From Tsukamurella paurometabola DSM 20162 (GTDB taxonomy: Bacteria > Actinomycetota > Actinomycetes > Mycobacteriales > Mycobacteriaceae), in contig NC_014158.1 in assembly GCF_000092225.1 (NCBI RefSeq), forward strand, positions 3,658,001 to 3,722,000: DNA of 64,000 nt. The letters are read 5' to 3'. Below the pieces are notes generated by a model that searched no databases, was not told the DNA's origin, and worked only from the letters and a program-made list of their open reading frames with translations. The first letter of the stretch is position 1. The number at the start of each line of letters is the position of its first letter. Both the position numbers and the translations under genes were made by a program. This document shows, one piece after another, positions 53,185 to 62,169 of this stretch.

Positions 53185-53198
53185 TGAAACAAGTTCTA
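53185..53198. promoter_or_regulatory. KstR-consensus box upstream of the sulfotransferase operon
   Basis: TGAAACAAGTTCTA matches every fixed position of TNNAACNNGTTNNA, the published binding consensus of the cholesterol-responsive repressor KstR. It lies 40 bp before the DUF1214 start, overlapping a possible -35 (TTGAAA). Confidence 0.55.
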
Positions 53199-53204
53199 CC
53201 ACAT

Positions 53205-53222
53205 TGGTCCATATTTGAACCA
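53205..53222. promoter_or_regulatory. 18-bp inverted repeat, copy 2 (IclR-type operator candidate)
   Basis: TGGTCCA-TATT-TGAACCA, 16 bp before the DUF1214 start and 55 bp before iclR. It shares 16 of 18 bases with the repeat before cysD, and the two differences are symmetric. Confidence 0.7.
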
Positions 53223-53237
53223 GCCCCTGAGGTGCGA

Positions 53238-54395
53238 ATGTACTCCGAACCGCTCACCTCGGCGATCGCCGAGGCCGAGGCTCTCGTCGCCGCCGCTGCG
53301 CACATCGAATCCGAGGCCGATCTCCTGGAAGGCCTGCAGTACCTGGCGCAGGGCGTGGCCGCGTGCATTCATGGCGCCTTCCATTTCGACAAGGACCACC
53401 CGTTCCTGCTCAGCGGCACCGGACCGTTCACCAAGATGGGGCTCGACAATCCCGACACCCTGTACTTCGGTGCACGCGTGGACGGTTCCCACGAGTACCT
53501 GGTCACCGGCCGTCGCGGTACCACCGCAGACATCAGCTTCCAGGTACTCGGAGGCGGCGAATACACCGACGAGAACGTGCCCGCCAGCACCGTCGCCTTC
53601 GACGACCGCGAGCTCACCATCGGCGCCGACGGCCGGTTCGCGGTGCGATTCGGGCCCGGCCGAGCCGGGCCGGACTACTACCACCTGCCACCGGGTAAGG
53701 CACAACTGGTGATCCGCGAAGTCTTCGACGACTGGTCGGCCCAGCGCAGTACTTTCGCGATCACTCGCACCGACACCACCGGTACCGCCCCGCCGCCGCT
53801 CACCGACGAGCTCATTCGCAAGCGCTACGCCGCCGCGGGCACCCAACTGGTCAACCGCGTGAAGACCTGGCTGCAGTTCCCGCGGTGGTTCTACGATCCG
53901 CTGCCGGTGAACACCCTCTCCGCGCCGCGCCTCACCCCGGGCGGCCTCGCCACCCAGTACTCGTCCGTGGGCCACTACCATCTCGCCGACGACCAGGCGT
54001 TGATCATCACCGTTCCCCGTGGCGACGCGCCCTACGTCGGCTTCCAGCTCGGCAGTCTCTGGTACATCTCGTTGGACTACATCAACCACCAGACCTCGCT
54101 CAACGGCAGCCAAGCGCAGGTAGACCCGGATGGGAACATCCGGATCGTGGTCTCCGGCAAGAACCCCGGCATCACCAACTGGATCGAGACCGTGGGACAC
54201 CGCCGCGGCTACCTGCAATTCCGCTGGCAACGTACCTCCGGTCCGGTCACCGAAGGCCCCACCGCGCACGTGGTCCCGCTCGACGACGTGGCGCGGCATC
54301 TGCCCTTCCACGCGCAGAACACGATCGACGAGCACCGTTGGCGGGCGCGGATCGCGGAGCGGCAGCGCCTCATCGGTGAGCGGATGGTGGGCTGA
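53238..54395 (+). CDS. DUF1214-type protein (Rv3531c-like) of sulfotransferase operon
   Basis: A 385-residue protein resembling the DUF1214-containing Rv3531c (375 aa). The C-terminal part (WYISLDYINHQTSLNGSQAQ, ISGKNPGITNW-like VVSGKNPGITNWIET) fits DUF1214, and the N-terminal half holds FGARVDGSHEYLVTGRRG. No catalytic residues are evident. GAGG supports ATG 53238; the longer frame would read through the operators. The stop overlaps the SDR start (TGATG). A substrate-binding or shielding role for a hydrophobic compound is only inferred. Confidence 0.7.
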   Translation: MYSEPLTSAIAEAEALVAAAAHIESEADLLEGLQYLAQGVAACIHGAFHFDKDHPFLLSGTGPFTKMGLDNPDTLYFGARVDGSHEYLVTGRRGTTADISFQVLGGGEYTDENVPASTVAFDDRELTIGADGRFAVRFGPGRAGPDYYHLPPGKAQLVIREVFDDWSAQRSTFAITRTDTTGTAPPPLTDELIRKRYAAAGTQLVNRVKTWLQFPRWFYDPLPVNTLSAPRLTPGGLATQYSSVGHYHLADDQALIITVPRGDAPYVGFQLGSLWYISLDYINHQTSLNGSQAQVDPDGNIRIVVSGKNPGITNWIETVGHRRGYLQFRWQRTSGPVTEGPTAHVVPLDDVARHLPFHAQNTIDEHRWRARIAERQRLIGERMVG

Positions 54396-55171
54396 TGAGC
54401 GGGCTGGGCCTGGCTGAGAAGGTTGTCGTGATCGCCGGAGCGGGACCCGCACTCGGCACCACCCTGGCGCAGCGGTTCGCGGCGGAAGGCGCCGAGGTCG
54501 TACTCGTCGCCCGAACGGCGGAACGACTCGAGGCCACCGCAGCGCAGATCGACGGTGCCGTCGCCATCACCGCCGACATCACCGATGAGGTGTCGCTCGC
54601 CGCGCTCGCGGCGCAGGTGCGCGAGCGCTTCGGCCGCACCGATGCGCTGATCAACAACGCCTTCACCTATCCCGCCATGCAACGGCTGGTGAAGACCGAC
54701 CCCGCGCACATCCTGGAGAGCGTGAACCTGATGGCGCTCGGTGCGCTGCGCACGGTACTGGCGTTCCGGGAGGCCCTCGCGCAGGCGCAGGGCGCGGTGG
54801 TGAACGTGAATTCGATGGTGATCCGCCACTCCGACCTACGCTACGGCGGCTACAAAGCGGGAAAGACTGCACAGCTCGCGCTCGCGCAGTCGCTGGCCAC
54901 CGAGCTCGGACCGCAGGGCATCCGGATCAATTCCGTGGTGCCCGGGTGGATCTGGGGCGACACCCTGCGCGCCTACTTCGAGTACCGGGCCTCCCAGGAG
55001 GGCGGCCCGAGCCTCGACGACCAGTACACCGAGGCCGCTGCGGGGTCCGATCTGAAAAGACTCCCCTCCGAGGACGAGGTGGCCTCCGCCGTCCTGTTCC
55101 TCGCTTCTCCCGCCGCGTCCGGCATCACCGGGCAGACGCTCGACGTCAACTGCGGCGAATACCACGCCTGA
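54395..55171 (+). CDS. Short-chain dehydrogenase/reductase (Rv3530c-like)
   Basis: A 258-residue SDR enzyme. The cofactor-binding glycine motif is IAGAGPALG (residues 13-21), followed by the NNA motif in LINNAFTY and catalytic Ser/Tyr/Lys in NSMVIRHSDLRYGGYKAGK (Y-x3-K). It probably oxidises or reduces a hydroxyl/keto group with NAD(P). It is translationally coupled to DUF1214 and followed by the sulfotransferase, matching the order Rv3531c-Rv3530c-Rv3529c in the M. tuberculosis cholesterol region. Confidence 0.85.
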   Translation: MSGLGLAEKVVVIAGAGPALGTTLAQRFAAEGAEVVLVARTAERLEATAAQIDGAVAITADITDEVSLAALAAQVRERFGRTDALINNAFTYPAMQRLVKTDPAHILESVNLMALGALRTVLAFREALAQAQGAVVNVNSMVIRHSDLRYGGYKAGKTAQLALAQSLATELGPQGIRINSVVPGWIWGDTLRAYFEYRASQEGGPSLDDQYTEAAAGSDLKRLPSEDEVASAVLFLASPAASGITGQTLDVNCGEYHA

Positions 55172-55182
55172 AAGGACGCATC

Positions 55183-56340
55183 ATGACCACATCCCATGCC
55201 GGAACCGATGTCGGCACCGTCGATGATCTTCACGAATCCGCCATGCGCCGCACCGGACTGAGCGACTTCGGCGACTCGTCCGACGGCTATCGCGACGCCC
55301 TCCAGGTGCTGCTCGACTCCTACCGCGACGAGGCCCGACTCACGCCCGAGGGGTCGAAGATCTCCCGCGTCTTCCTGCGCGGGGCGCTCTCGGCCAGGCT
55401 GATCAGCGAAGCCGCGTTCACCGCACATCCCGAGCACGCCGAGGTCACGATCGACCGGCCGATCTTCGTGACCGGACTCCCCCGCTCCGGGACCACCGCA
55501 CTGCACCGCCTGCTGGACGCGGATCCCGGCAATCAGGGCCTGCAGATGTGGCTCGCCGAGGTGCCCCAGGCCCGGCCACCGCGAGAGACCTGGGCGGAGG
55601 ATCCGGTCTACCGCCTGCTCGACGAGCAGTACGCACAGCACCACACCGAGCACCCGGAATTCATGGGCCTGCACTACATGTCGGCCTCGGAGGTCGAGGA
55701 GTGCTGGCAGCTGCTGCGACAATCCCTGCACTCGGTCTCGTACGAGTGCCTGGCGCACGTGCCGTCGTACGCGCGCTGGCTGGCCCGCCAGGACTGGGCT
55801 CCGGCGTACCGGCGGCACAAGCGCAATCTGCAGCTGATCGGCTCGAGCGAACCCGACAAGCGCTGGGTACTCAAGAATCCCAGCCATCTGTTCGCCCTGG
55901 ACGCGCTGTTCGAGGTGTACCCCGACGCACTCGTGGTGCAGACGCACCGTGCCCCTGAGACGATCATCGCCTCGGTGTGCTCACTGGCCCAGCACGCCAC
56001 CGCTGGCTGGTCCACGGCATTCACCGCCGAGACCATCGGCGCCGATCAGCTGGACACCTGGGCGCGCGGCCTCACCGCCTTCGAGGATTCCCGCGCCCGG
56101 CAGACGGCAGCGGGTCGCGGCGATCAGTTCGTGGACGTGGACTACCGCGATCTGGTGGGCGACCCGTTGGGCACCGTCGCCGGAATCTACGATGCGTTCG
56201 GCCTGGATCTCACCGATGCCGCGCGTGATTCGATGTCGGCGATGCACGATGCCAGCCGCACCGGTGCCCGCCGCCCCAATCACACCTATTCCCTAGCCGA
56301 TTACGGCCTCACCGACGCGGGGGTGCGCGCGCGGTTCTAG
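55183..56340 (+). CDS. PAPS-dependent sulfotransferase family protein (Rv3529c-like)
   Basis: A 385-residue sulfotransferase. The 5'-phosphosulfate loop is VTGLPRSGTTALHRLL (residues 97-112). The 3'-phosphate-binding part is KNPSHLFALDALFEVYPDALV with THRAPETIIAS (Arg256, Ser264). It should transfer sulfate from PAPS to a hydroxyl acceptor, possibly a lipid or sterol-like compound. It is the last gene of the operon, and its stop overlaps the convergent binding-protein gene (CTAG). PAPS would come from CysD-CysNC, encoded 7 kb upstream. Confidence 0.85.
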   Translation: MTTSHAGTDVGTVDDLHESAMRRTGLSDFGDSSDGYRDALQVLLDSYRDEARLTPEGSKISRVFLRGALSARLISEAAFTAHPEHAEVTIDRPIFVTGLPRSGTTALHRLLDADPGNQGLQMWLAEVPQARPPRETWAEDPVYRLLDEQYAQHHTEHPEFMGLHYMSASEVEECWQLLRQSLHSVSYECLAHVPSYARWLARQDWAPAYRRHKRNLQLIGSSEPDKRWVLKNPSHLFALDALFEVYPDALVVQTHRAPETIIASVCSLAQHATAGWSTAFTAETIGADQLDTWARGLTAFEDSRARQTAAGRGDQFVDVDYRDLVGDPLGTVAGIYDAFGLDLTDAARDSMSAMHDASRTGARRPNHTYSLADYGLTDAGVRARF

Positions 56341-57881
56341 CGGATGGTGACGCCGTGCAGGTCGATGTACTTGTAGAGGTTCCAGTCCAGACCTTTCACC
56401 CGCGCCGGTGAGACGTAGGTCGCCGGGGAGACCACGAGGTCGATCACGAACTGCTGGTCCAGTAGGTACCCGGTGTACTCGCGCAGTACGCCGGGCCGCG
56501 CAGTAGCGTCGCCGTCCTGCAGCCGCGCCACCAGTGCGGTGTATTCGGGCGCTGTGAATTTCGACAGGTTTCCGGCGGGTTTGAAGGGTGCGGCGCCACC
56601 TGCCAGCGTCGCGGGATCCGATTGCCCGAACCCGTGCGGGCCCAACCACAGTTGAGCCTTTCCGGTGCGGAGGAAGGGCGAGAATGCGGCCTGTTCACGA
56701 GGATCCAGCTCGACTGCGACCCCGACGTCGGCGAGGTCGTTCTGCACGATCGCCGCGATGGCCGGCGCGACGGCCAGGCCCGTCGGGTAACTCAGCGTGA
56801 GGCGACGAGGCCCGTTCGCCCCGGCGAGCAGGGCACGGGCTCGTTCGAGGTCGCGGCGGTAGTGACCGGTGTCCTCCTGATCGTAGGCGGGCGAGCTCCG
56901 CGCCCAGGGCGCCGAACTCGGCTGAGCCACGCCGCCGAAGACTTCCGTCGCGATCCGCTCTCGGTTCACCGCGTACGAGATCGCCTGCCGCACTCTCTTA
57001 TCCGCGAGCGATGGATCAGTCGTATTGACGCCCACGTAGTAGGCGGCGTCGTACACGTCGCCGGTAGTGATCCGATACAGGGACTCGTCACGGAATTGGC
57101 GCAGTGCCTGCGGAGAGGCGTCGAGCACGAGATCGGATTGGCCGGCGCGGATCGAGGTGAGCAATGCTCCCGAGTCGCGGACCACGCGCAGCGTGACACC
57201 GTCGAGCCGAGCCGGGCCACGCCAGTAGTCGCCGTTGCGCACCAACCGGGCGCTACTGGCTATCTCGCGGTCGGCGAAGCGGAACGGTCCAGTGCCGATG
57301 AAGCGTGTACCCGCACGCAGTTCGGCGGCGGTCTCCGAATCGACGAGCAGCATGAACTCCAGTAGGTCGAACAGATTCGGCACCGGCCGGGATAACCGCA
57401 GGATCGCCGTGTGCGGATCGGGACTGTCCACCGCGGCGATCGCCTTGGCGACGCCCTGCAACTGGGATCCCGCGGCATCGGAGGCGTACACCGATACCGC
57501 GTAGGCGATGTCCTTCGCGGTGAGCAGACGGCCACTGTGGAATCGCACGTCGTCGCGCAGGTGCAACGTCAGGCTCCGGCCATCGGGGGCGAACGCCCAC
57601 GCGCGAGCCACCGAGGGCCGCGGGGTGCGGGTGACGCGGTCGTAGCGGATCAGGGTGTCCCACACCAATAGCCCGAGTGCCATCGTGGTCACGGACTGGC
57701 TGTAGATCGACTTGGGGTCGATATCGGATAGGGATCCCAGAACCAGGGTTCCACCGTCGGACCCGGGAGCGGAGTTCGCCTCGCGCGCCTGGTCGACGGC
57801 GGAGGAACACGAACCCAGAACACTCACGCCGAGGGCACCGAATCCCGCGAACAGCACCGTCCTGCGACTGATTCCGCTCAC
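56337..57881 (-). CDS. Peptide/nickel-type ABC transporter substrate-binding lipoprotein
   Basis: A 514-residue SBP family 5 protein. The N-terminus SRRTVLFAGFGALGVSVLGSC has a twin-arginine motif and lipobox (Cys25), suggesting Tat export as a lipoprotein. The mature part matches OppA/DppA-like proteins (TLVLGSLSDIDPKSIY, ARAWAFAPDGRSLTLHLRDDVRFHSG). It is the last gene of a four-gene transporter cluster; the ligand may be peptides, opines or metals. GTG 57881 overlaps the ATPase stop. Confidence 0.87.
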   Translation of the reverse strand: MSGISRRTVLFAGFGALGVSVLGSCSSAVDQAREANSAPGSDGGTLVLGSLSDIDPKSIYSQSVTTMALGLLVWDTLIRYDRVTRTPRPSVARAWAFAPDGRSLTLHLRDDVRFHSGRLLTAKDIAYAVSVYASDAAGSQLQGVAKAIAAVDSPDPHTAILRLSRPVPNLFDLLEFMLLVDSETAAELRAGTRFIGTGPFRFADREIASSARLVRNGDYWRGPARLDGVTLRVVRDSGALLTSIRAGQSDLVLDASPQALRQFRDESLYRITTGDVYDAAYYVGVNTTDPSLADKRVRQAISYAVNRERIATEVFGGVAQPSSAPWARSSPAYDQEDTGHYRRDLERARALLAGANGPRRLTLSYPTGLAVAPAIAAIVQNDLADVGVAVELDPREQAAFSPFLRTGKAQLWLGPHGFGQSDPATLAGGAAPFKPAGNLSKFTAPEYTALVARLQDGDATARPGVLREYTGYLLDQQFVIDLVVSPATYVSPARVKGLDWNLYKYIDLHGVTIR

Positions 57882-59434
57882 TCCCGCCTCTCTCTCCGTG
57901 CTCGCTGGGCACCAGGATCCGGCTGCGGGACCGCTGCGACCAGCTCACGCACGTAGTCCGATCGAGGCGTCGCCAGCAGTGCCCGGGCAGGCCCCTCCTC
58001 CACCACCTGCCCGCGCCGCAGCACCACCACGCGGTCCGCCACCTGGCCGACCACCGCGAGGTCGTGCGTGATGAACACCGACGCGAACCCGAACTCCGCC
58101 TGTAGGTCCCGGAACAGATCGAGGACGTCGGCCTGCACCGAGACGTCGAGGGCGCTGGTCGGCTCGTCGGCCACCAACAGCTCGGGGGACATCGAGAGCG
58201 CCCGGGCGAAGGCCACCCGCTGACGTTGCCCACCGGACAGCTCTCGGGGGCGCCGTCGTAGCACCTCGGCGGGGAGTCGGACAGCATCGATCAGCTCGGC
58301 CGCCCTGGCCCGGAGCACTGCGCGGTCGCGCTCGCCACCGATGCGCAGCGGCTCGGCCACGATCCGCTCCACCGTCCAGCGCGGATCGAGTGCGGCGTAG
58401 GGGTCCTGGTGAATCACCGCGAGCCGACGCGCGGCGATGTCGACGGCGCCGCCGCCGACCCGCTCCAGGCCGAGCAGCACTCGGCCCAACGTGGTCTTCC
58501 CCGAGCCGGATTCTCCGACCAACCCGACTACCTCACCCGCTCCGATGGTGAGGTCGACACCGTCCAGCGCGTGTACACCGCCGAACGCGACCCGGAGGTC
58601 GCGGACGTCCGCGACCGGCGCCGCGACGGTCTCGGCCGCGGCGCCCGGACTCGACGGAAGCCGCGGGACGGCGGCTAGAAGCTCGCGCGTGTAGCCCTCG
58701 CGCGGCGAGGTGAACAGCTCATCGACGGCTGCTGATTCGATGGTGGCCCCGGCCCGGACCACGGTGACCCGGTCGGCCAGATCGGCGACGACGCCGAGGT
58801 TATGCGAGATCAGCAGCACGGCCAGGCCGCGTCGGTCGCGCAGATCTCGAAGCAGTTGCAGGATCTGAGCCTGCACGGTCACGTCGAGTGCGGTGGTGGG
58901 TTCATCGGCGATCAGTAGCTTCGGGTCTGCCGCCAACGCGAGCGCGATCACCACGCGTTGTTTCTGGCCGCCCGAGAGTTGATGCGGATACTGCTTCGCC
59001 CGGATCTCCGGGTCGGGGATTCCCACATCGGTGAGGAGTTCCACGGTTCGTCGCTTCGCCACCCGGCTACTCACCTTTCGGTGTGCCCGGAGCACCTGGT
59101 GGATCTGCCGCCAGATCCGCTGCGAGGGGTTCAGTGCGGTCTGCGGTTCCTGGAACACCACGGCGGCACCCGGTCCCCGAAGCTCGCGCAGTTCGGCTTC
59201 CGCGAGCCCGATCACCTGCCGGCCGAGGAGCCGAATGCTGCCGGTGGCGTGCACACCGTCGGGTAGGAGTCCGAGGATGGCGCGTCCTGTGAGCGACTTG
59301 CCGGAGCCGGATTCGCCGACCAGGGCGACGATCTCGCCCGCCGCGATGTCGAGGTCGAGCCTGTCCACCAGGGTCGTGCCCTGGGGCCCGCTGACGGTGA
59401 GGTGCTCGATGCACAGTGGCACGGGATCGGTCAT
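57878..59434 (-). CDS. Fused double ATPase of peptide-type ABC transporter
   Basis: A 518-residue protein with two ATPase domains in tandem, equal to DppD plus DppF. The first has VGESGSGKSLTGRAI, LSGGQKQRVVIALALA and LLIADEPTTALD; the second has VGESGSGKTTLGRVL, LSGGQRQRVAFARALS and LLVADEPTSALD. ATG 59434 overlaps the permease stop (ATGA) and is preferred to GTG 59443. All Walker and signature motifs are intact, so both sites should hydrolyse ATP. Confidence 0.92.
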   Translation of the reverse strand: MTDPVPLCIEHLTVSGPQGTTLVDRLDLDIAAGEIVALVGESGSGKSLTGRAILGLLPDGVHATGSIRLLGRQVIGLAEAELRELRGPGAAVVFQEPQTALNPSQRIWRQIHQVLRAHRKVSSRVAKRRTVELLTDVGIPDPEIRAKQYPHQLSGGQKQRVVIALALAADPKLLIADEPTTALDVTVQAQILQLLRDLRDRRGLAVLLISHNLGVVADLADRVTVVRAGATIESAAVDELFTSPREGYTRELLAAVPRLPSSPGAAAETVAAPVADVRDLRVAFGGVHALDGVDLTIGAGEVVGLVGESGSGKTTLGRVLLGLERVGGGAVDIAARRLAVIHQDPYAALDPRWTVERIVAEPLRIGGERDRAVLRARAAELIDAVRLPAEVLRRRPRELSGGQRQRVAFARALSMSPELLVADEPTSALDVSVQADVLDLFRDLQAEFGFASVFITHDLAVVGQVADRVVVLRRGQVVEEGPARALLATPRSDYVRELVAAVPQPDPGAQRARRERRE

Positions 59435-60222
59435 CGACGCCACCCCGCGAATCCACGCGCCACCAGCAAGAGCGCCAAAGAGAGCGCGACGACCGCGACG
59501 AGCGGCCCCCAGGCGTATCCGGCGTTCGCGTCCCAGTTGTGGACCGCCCCGGCGAGAACGGAACCGAGCGAGGGCTCCGGGGGTCGTACACCGACGCCGA
59601 CGAAGCTCAGGCCCGCTTCGACGAAGACTCCCAACGACAGCGCGAGCGCGGTCTGGACGGCAAGCGGTTCAAGTGCATTGGGCAGTACGTGCCGGGTGAG
59701 TATCCAGCCCTGGGACGCCCCGGCGATGCGTGCGGCCTCGGCGTACGGAGTCTCCCGCAGCCGAAGCACCTCGGCGCGGGTCAGGCGCAGGAAGACGGGA
59801 ATCTCGGCGACGGCGATCGCGATCACCACGGTCACGGTGCCCGGCCCGCGCAGTGCGGTGATGAGGATGGCGAGCATCAGAGCGGGAAAGGCCAGGACCA
59901 CATCCGACAGCCGCGCCAGGACGGTGTCGAGGGCACGGCTGACGGTGCTCGACAACCCCAGCCCGATGCCGACGAGAGCGGCGATCGGCACGGCACTGAA
60001 AGTCACGATGAGACTGGTCCGCACACCGTAGAGCACACGGCTGAGCACGTCCCGGTTGAGTTCGTCGGTTCCCAGCGGGTGGCCGTCTCCGGGCGGCAGG
60101 AGATTCGCGCCGGGGATCTGATGCAGCGGGTCGACAAGGCCGAGCAGGGGTGCCAGTAGCCCGGCCAGAACCACGACGATCAGGAGCACCGCACCCGCTA
60201 TCAGCGTGCGCGGGGGCTTCAT
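59431..60222 (-). CDS. Peptide-type ABC transporter permease (DppC-like)
   Basis: A 263-residue permease with about six helices. HPLGTDELNRDVLSRVLYGVRTSL is the classical DppC/OppC entry motif, and EAARIAGASQGWILTRHVLPN is the EAA loop that contacts the ATPase. ATG 60222 overlaps the DppB-like gene by ATGA. Confidence 0.92.
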   Translation of the reverse strand: MKPPRTLIAGAVLLIVVVLAGLLAPLLGLVDPLHQIPGANLLPPGDGHPLGTDELNRDVLSRVLYGVRTSLIVTFSAVPIAALVGIGLGLSSTVSRALDTVLARLSDVVLAFPALMLAILITALRGPGTVTVVIAIAVAEIPVFLRLTRAEVLRLRETPYAEAARIAGASQGWILTRHVLPNALEPLAVQTALALSLGVFVEAGLSFVGVGVRPPEPSLGSVLAGAVHNWDANAGYAWGPLVAVVALSLALLLVARGFAGWRR

Positions 60223-61211
60223 CCGGTTCTCCGCGTGGGATCGAGAATCCGGTAGGAGATATCGGTGAGTAGTGCGATCACGATGAAGGCGGTTACCGCG
60301 ACTAGCAGTACCGCCTGCACGACCGGGTAGTCACGGGCGGCGATCCCCTGCCCGAGCAATTGTCCCAGGCCCGGCCACGCGAATATGGCCTCGACCAGGA
60401 CGGCGGAGCCGATCAGTTGTCCGGCCTGGACCCCGAACACAGTGATCACCGGCGGTAGCGCGTTGCGTGCGGCGCCGTGGACCAGGATCCGCCGAGTGGG
60501 GACACCCGCGGCGCGCGCGGTGAGCACGTAGGGCTTGGCCCACTCGGTCCGCAACGCCTCGGAGAAGAACCTGGTCAGGGTGGACGCCACGGGGATACCG
60601 AGGCACACGGCCGGAAGCAGGAGGTACTGCACAGTGATGCCCGGATCCGCGAAATAGCCTCGCGGTGGGATGCCTCCTGCCGGCAGGACCGGCCATACCA
60701 CGGCAAAAAGTTCCACCAGCAGTACGCCGGTCACGAAGGGGGGCAAGGCTATTCCCAGCACTTCGAATCCGGCGACGGCAGCGCGCAGCCATCGCGCCGA
60801 CGAGGCGACGGTGGCGAACGAGAGGAGCGCGGCGATCAGCGCAGCGATCGCCAACGCGGCGAGAGCGAGTGCGGCGGTGTTCCGCAACCCGTCGGCGAGC
60901 AGGGAATCGATCCGCCCACCGATCACATACGACGATCCGAGGTCGCCACTCACCGCGCCGCCGAGCCAGCGCAGGTACTGCGTGATCAGCGGCTGGTCGA
61001 CGCCGAGTTCGGCGCGCAATGCGGCGAGCGTCGCGGGTGAAGCATCGGCGCCGGCCAGTGCTACCGCGGGATCGCCCGGGACCGCGTGCAGGACGGCGAA
61101 GATCACCACGGAGGCCAGCAGCAGGGTCAGGGTGGCGACGCCCATTCGACGCACGAGCCACCCGGCCCGTGCGCGGCCGACCCCCAGCGCTGCCATCCGA
61201 GCATTCAACAC
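60219..61211 (-). CDS. Peptide-type ABC transporter permease (DppB-like)
   Basis: A permease of up to 330 residues with about six helices, containing VPGDPAVALAG and ELGVDQPLITQYLRWLGGAVSGDLG, typical of DppB/OppB, and the EAA loop TARAAGVPTRRILVHGAARNALPP. GTG 61211 is used; ATG 61196 is an alternative that removes five residues. It follows an SDR gene by 45 bp on the same strand and may be in the same operon. Confidence 0.88.
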   Translation of the reverse strand: MLNARMAALGVGRARAGWLVRRMGVATLTLLLASVVIFAVLHAVPGDPAVALAGADASPATLAALRAELGVDQPLITQYLRWLGGAVSGDLGSSYVIGGRIDSLLADGLRNTAALALAALAIAALIAALLSFATVASSARWLRAAVAGFEVLGIALPPFVTGVLLVELFAVVWPVLPAGGIPPRGYFADPGITVQYLLLPAVCLGIPVASTLTRFFSEALRTEWAKPYVLTARAAGVPTRRILVHGAARNALPPVITVFGVQAGQLIGSAVLVEAIFAWPGLGQLLGQGIAARDYPVVQAVLLVAVTAFIVIALLTDISYRILDPTRRTG

Positions 61212-61256
61212 GGCGCGGCGCGAACGCGCTACCGTTGCAGACCGGATGAGCGAAAC

Positions 61257-62093
61257 TCAGTCGGCGCCACCGAGGGCGTCACGCTCATAACCGGATCGGA
61301 CTGCGCGATCTGCGGAGCGTACTTGGTCGGGAACCAAGAACCGATCGAGTACATCTTTGACCGGCTGCGGTGCGGCGGTTTGCAATCGGTGCAGCAGCCC
61401 GACGGTGCGCGGCACGTGCACCTCGAACCGGGGCCGTGCCACGGTATCCGCAATGGCGGCGGCGATCGCCTCCGGGGTGAGCATCGCCGCCGCGCCCGTG
61501 GTGGTTCCCGCGGCGAGGGCGGTGTCGACCACAGCAGGCATCACCACGCTCAGTTCCACACCCGTGCCGCGCAACTCACGCCGCGCAGCCTTGAGGAAGC
61601 CGTAGACACCGTGCTTGGTGCCGCTGTAGGTGGCTTCTCCGGCCGGGCTGAGTTTCGAGGCGGCGGAGGCCACCGTCAGGATGTGCCCGCGGCCGCGCGA
61701 GAGCATCCTTCGCGCCGCCAGCCGGGTGCCCGTGATCGGCCCGACCAAGTTCACCGCCACCTGCCGCTGCACCGACCCGGCGGTCTCATCGAGAAACGGG
61801 CCCACCCACATCACGCCGGCGTTATTGATCAGCACGTCCAGCGTGCCGCCGGATTCGGCGATATCGAGGAAGGCGGCGAACGAGGCCTCATCGGTCACGT
61901 CGAGGGTGACCGCGTCGGCGCGCCCTCCTGTCTCGCGGATCTCGGCGGCAACGGCCTCGGCCGCATCCCGGTCGAGATCGCCCAGCACCACCCGTGCACC
62001 GCGGGCGGCCAGCAGCCGGGCGGTGGCGGCGCCGATACCCGCGCCCGCCCCGGTGACGGCGACGATCCTGCCGGTCATGGAGGGCTCGGCCAT
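61257..62093 (-). CDS. Short-chain dehydrogenase/reductase
   Basis: A 278-residue classical SDR. The cofactor motif is VTGAGAGIGAATARL, followed by LDVLINNAGVMWVGP and the catalytic region VASAASKLSPAGEATYSGTKHG (Ser, Tyr-x3-Lys). AAAGGA lies 7 nt before ATG 62093, which is therefore preferred over ATG 62099. Its substrate is unknown. It may form an operon with the peptide-type transporter downstream. It is divergent from a DUF418 gene. Confidence 0.87.
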   Translation of the reverse strand: MAEPSMTGRIVAVTGAGAGIGAATARLLAARGARVVLGDLDRDAAEAVAAEIRETGGRADAVTLDVTDEASFAAFLDIAESGGTLDVLINNAGVMWVGPFLDETAGSVQRQVAVNLVGPITGTRLAARRMLSRGRGHILTVASAASKLSPAGEATYSGTKHGVYGFLKAARRELRGTGVELSVVMPAVVDTALAAGTTTGAAAMLTPEAIAAAIADTVARPRFEVHVPRTVGLLHRLQTAAPQPVKDVLDRFLVPDQVRSADRAVRSGYERDALGGAD

Positions 62094-62139
62094 ACGCATG
62101 TCCTTTCGTCTCCGCCGATCCTAGGCGTGATGTTGACCG

Positions 62140-62152
62140 TGCCCTAGGGGCA
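62140..62152. promoter_or_regulatory. Palindrome TGCCCTAGGGGCA in SDR/DUF418 divergent promoter
   Basis: A 5-3-5 inverted repeat in the 76-bp gap, flanked by two GTTGACC copies (62132-62138 and 62161-62167). It could be an operator for an unidentified regulator. Confidence 0.35.
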
Positions 62153-62169
62153 GGCTTTACGTTGACCAC

